Origin: an uncultured Collinsella sp.
Lineage (GTDB): Bacteria; Actinomycetota; Coriobacteriia; Coriobacteriales; Coriobacteriaceae
Direction: 5' to 3'
Assembly: GCA_958419975.1 (NCBI GenBank)
Contig: CATZIG010000097.1
Coordinates: 1 to 7,518 of the forward strand
DNA length: 7,518 nucleotides
Of this stretch, positions 5,445 to 7,518 are shown in pieces. The notes beneath the pieces were generated by a model. It saw only the letters and a program-made list of their open reading frames with translations. It ran no database searches and was not told the origin of the DNA. The position numbers and the translations under genes are program-made. How positions within the stretch are numbered: position 1 is the stretch's first letter; each line of letters begins with the position of its first letter.

Positions 5445-6716
5445 CTACAGGCTGCTTGCAGCGCGAATGCCCGAGAGCCATGCCCACGCAAGGTTAAAGC
5501 CTCCGCAATCGGCGTCGATGTCGAGCGCTTCGCCGCAGACGTAAAGCGGGGCGTCGACAACGCTGCGCGCGCGTAGACTGGGTGTTGAGATACTCTCGAC
5601 AGATACGCCACCACGCGTGACCTGTGCCGAGCGCTCCTCGGCTGTTCCCTCAACGAGCAACTTAAAGTGCTTGAGGATCGAGACCAGGTGGATGACATCG
5701 TTGGAGCCTGGATGGCACTGCTCGAACGCCGTGCAGACGACGCGGGAGAGTTGCGGGGCGAGCATGCCGTCGAGCCAACGGGGATCGCGGGGCGAAAAGC
5801 CGCCGAGCAGCTCAACGCGCCGGTTGAGCATATCGAGCAGCTCGTCTTTGGAGAGGTCGGGGAAAACGTCGAGCAGGATCGTATCACCGCGCTGGATACG
5901 ACGGGAGAGGTTGAAGACAGCGACGCCCGAGATGCCGAAGGCTCGAAACAGGACTTCACCGTCTTCGTGCCAGAGCTCATTATGATTGCGGGCGAGCGTC
6001 AAGCGGGCGCGGACGCGCAGGCCGTCCAACGTCTTGAGTGCCGCCCGATCGCCGACGACCGTTGCCGATACGGGGCAGAGGATGGGGCGCAGCGAAGTGA
6101 GGGGGAGGTTAAACGTATCGGCGATACCGGTGGGGTTGCCACCCGTGGCGATAATTACGGCATGTGCCTCGAGGGCCTCGTTCTTGCGAGGGACATCGGC
6201 GAGCGCTTTCCGAAGCGAGCGGAGCTCCGTTTTTCGGTCGTCGTGCTTTTTTGCCTTGAGCGCCCGCGCTGGACGGTCTATTTGGAGTGTCCAGCCTTCG
6301 GAAGCTTTGTGCGCCGAGGCAACGTTGGCTCCGCAGATTAAGGTAATACCTAGGCGGTCGCAAACGTTGAGAAGCGCGTCGCGCACCGATTCTGCGCGAA
6401 GGGAGCGCGGGTATAGCCGGCCTTCCTCGGAGGTTGTCATGATGCCCAGCGAGGAGAAGAAACCCATAAGCTCTTGTTCGGGTTGGGGGCCCATGACAGA
6501 TTCGACGAATGCGGGGTGGTTATACCGCTGAGGATCAATCGATTCGTTGGAGAGGTTGCAGCGGCCGTTACCGGTCGCAAGGAGCTTTAGGCCGCAGGCG
6601 ACATCGCGCTCAACGATGCAGACGCTTTTGCCAGCACGTGCGGCCGTAATGGCGGCGGCGAGGCCTGAAGCCCCGCCGCCGATTACCAGGACGTCATAGA
6701 AGGCGCTCGTGTTCAC
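5445..6716 (-). CDS. HI0933/BaiN-type NAD(P)/FAD-dependent oxidoreductase
   Basis: This 423-residue flavoprotein belongs to the COG2081 family (HI0933, YhiN, BaiN). Members bind FAD, but most substrates are unknown. BaiN of Clostridium scindens has been linked to bile-acid ring reduction; that does not show the activity here. Residues 8-28 hold the FAD loop VIGGGASGLAAA (glycines 13, 15, 18) with acidic E36. KLLATGNGRCNLSN (44-57) is the family signature, RLYPRSLRAESVRDAL (100-115) the conserved R-x-x-P-x-S segment, IIATGG (188-193) the second dinucleotide turn, RGGVS (368-372) and CGEALDIDADCGGFNLAWAW (394-413) the C-terminal flavin motif. Odd points: a charged Lys/Arg-rich stretch at 148-182 and a shortened segment after IIATGG. 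The start is GTG 6716, immediately next to the mrp stop codon, with GAGG 5 bases upstream, indicating translational coupling. Confidence 0.87.
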   Translation of the reverse strand: MNTSAFYDVLVIGGGASGLAAAITAARAGKSVCIVERDVACGLKLLATGNGRCNLSNESIDPQRYNHPAFVESVMGPQPEQELMGFFSSLGIMTTSEEGRLYPRSLRAESVRDALLNVCDRLGITLICGANVASAHKASEGWTLQIDRPARALKAKKHDDRKTELRSLRKALADVPRKNEALEAHAVIIATGGNPTGIADTFNLPLTSLRPILCPVSATVVGDRAALKTLDGLRVRARLTLARNHNELWHEDGEVLFRAFGISGVAVFNLSRRIQRGDTILLDVFPDLSKDELLDMLNRRVELLGGFSPRDPRWLDGMLAPQLSRVVCTAFEQCHPGSNDVIHLVSILKHFKLLVEGTAEERSAQVTRGGVSVESISTPSLRARSVVDAPLYVCGEALDIDADCGGFNLAWAWLSGIRAASSL

Positions 6717-7518
6717 TTAGGCCTCGTCGGTCTCGTGCGGGGTAATAGCCTCGACGGCAGAGACTGCCTTGGGCAACATGCCATCGGGCAGCGCGGTCTC
6801 AACCTCGCCCTTATCGCAGGCCTCGGCGAGTGCCGGATTAATGGGAAGCGTGCCCAAGATGTCGAGGTTATAGCGCTCTGCGACCTCGGGGAGCTTGCTT
6901 TTGCCAAAGACCTCGATCTTCTTGCCGCAGTCGGGGCACTCGATATAGCTCATGTTCTCGACGATGCCCAGAATGGGGACGTTCATCTTCTCGGCCATGT
7001 TGACCGCCTTGGCGACGATCATCGAGACCAGGTCCTGCGGGCTCGTGACGATGACGATGCCGTCGACGGGCAGCGACTGGAAGACGGTGAGCGCGACGTC
7101 GCCTGTTCCCGGAGGCATGTCGACCAGCAGGTAGTCGATGGGGCCCCACGAGGTCTCGCTCCAGAACTGCCTAATGGCGCCTGCGATGACCGGACCGCGC
7201 CAAAGGACGGGGTCGGTCTCGTTTTGGAGCAGAAGGTTGGAGCTCATGACCTTGACGCCGTGCTCGGAGATTTCGGGCAGCATGAGGTTGCCAAGGGCAT
7301 GGACGTGGCGTCCGCTCATGCCGAACATCTTGGGGATAGAGGGACCGGTGATGTCGGCATCGAGGACGCCGACCTTGTGGCCGTGACGGGCAAGCTCGGT
7401 GGCGATGGCACCGGTGACAAACGACTTGCCGACACCGCCCTTGCCGGAAAGCACGGCGATGACGCGTTTGACCTCGGACAGCGTGTTCTCCTCAAATTGC
7501 GATGGCGACGTGTGTCCG
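6717..7518 (-). CDS. mrp: Mrp/NBP35-family Fe-S cluster carrier ATPase, 5' end outside the window
   Basis: This is the C-terminal 266 residues of a P-loop ATPase that, in characterised relatives (ApbC/Mrp, Nbp35), holds a bridging [4Fe-4S] cluster between two subunits and passes it to target proteins in the cytosol. The deviant Walker A SGKGGVGKS is encoded at about 7448-7422; DADITGPSIPKMFGM, the switch motif DMPPGTGD and SPQDLVSMIVAKAVNMA follow. The cluster-binding Cys pair CPDC is encoded at 6938-6927 within ENMSYIECPDCG. The frame stays open to the right edge, reading GHTSPSQFEENTLSEVKRVIAV before Walker A, so the true start and any N-terminal cysteine motif lie outside. The GTG at 7454 falls inside the ATPase beta strand and is not a real start. 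The stop TAA (6719-6717) abuts the start of the flavoprotein gene, suggesting a shared mRNA. Confidence 0.92.
   Translation of the reverse strand, partial: GHTSPSQFEENTLSEVKRVIAVLSGKGGVGKSFVTGAIATELARHGHKVGVLDADITGPSIPKMFGMSGRHVHALGNLMLPEISEHGVKVMSSNLLLQNETDPVLWRGPVIAGAIRQFWSETSWGPIDYLLVDMPPGTGDVALTVFQSLPVDGIVIVTSPQDLVSMIVAKAVNMAEKMNVPILGIVENMSYIECPDCGKKIEVFGKSKLPEVAERYNLDILGTLPINPALAEACDKGEVETALPDGMLPKAVSAVEAITPHETDEA

Noticed and set aside
5365..5487. Longer N-terminus for the COG2509 gene from GTG 5487
   Set aside because: It would overlap the 3' end of the upstream gene by 43 bases and translate through the hairpin. ATG 5364 has an excellent ribosome site and gives the usual family N-terminus.
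5667..6341. + strand open frame (224 codons) opposite the BaiN-like gene
   Set aside because: Antisense shadow of a well-supported flavoprotein; no motif and no start signal.
7452..7493. Start of mrp inside the window, at GTG 7454 or CTG 7481
   Set aside because: GTG 7454 lies within the strand leading into Walker A. CTG 7481 has GAGGAG at fair spacing but is a rare start, and the frame stays open with family-like sequence to the window edge.

Overview
The window looks like a piece of chromosome from a moderately GC-rich actinobacterium. My best guess is an anaerobic gut Coriobacteriia, Collinsella-like. This rests on protein flavour, strong AGGAGG-type ribosome sites, a coaE–uvrB neighbourhood (known in actinobacteria) and the mix of anaerobe-style flavoproteins. 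It is an inference; no marker gene here proves it. I see no mobile element, CRISPR array, tRNA or rRNA.

Left half, + strand: a strong intrinsic terminator (1-29) closes a gene outside the window. It is followed by an apparent three-gene unit: coaE (dephospho-CoA kinase), a small membrane-anchored lytic transglycosylase whose start overlaps the coaE stop, and uvrB (excision-repair helicase subunit). The unit ends in a strong terminator (3662-3704). The main anomaly of the window is that uvrB is broken. Residues typical of UvrB run in one frame up to about base 2196 and resume in the +1 frame from about base 2198-2207. About five bases are missing compared with the family pattern. Everything on both sides still reads as good UvrB, so this is either a very recent mutation, strain variation, or an assembly or sequencing error.

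Right half, - strand, read from right to left: an Mrp/NBP35-type Fe-S carrier ATPase, cut by the right window edge; an HI0933/BaiN-type flavoprotein whose GTG start directly abuts the mrp stop codon; a hairpin plus T-rich tract; and a second, unrelated FAD-dependent dehydrogenase of the COG2509 type. The last gene converges on uvrB, and the two are separated by 65 bases that are mostly the terminator hairpin.

In function, the region is housekeeping: CoA synthesis, peptidoglycan turnover, DNA repair, Fe-S cluster delivery and two flavin enzymes of uncertain substrate. I found no convincing new multi-gene system. The items most worth checking are the uvrB frame break, an unusual stretch in the BaiN-like protein, and a perfect TATAAT placed just upstream of the hairpin before the COG2509 gene.
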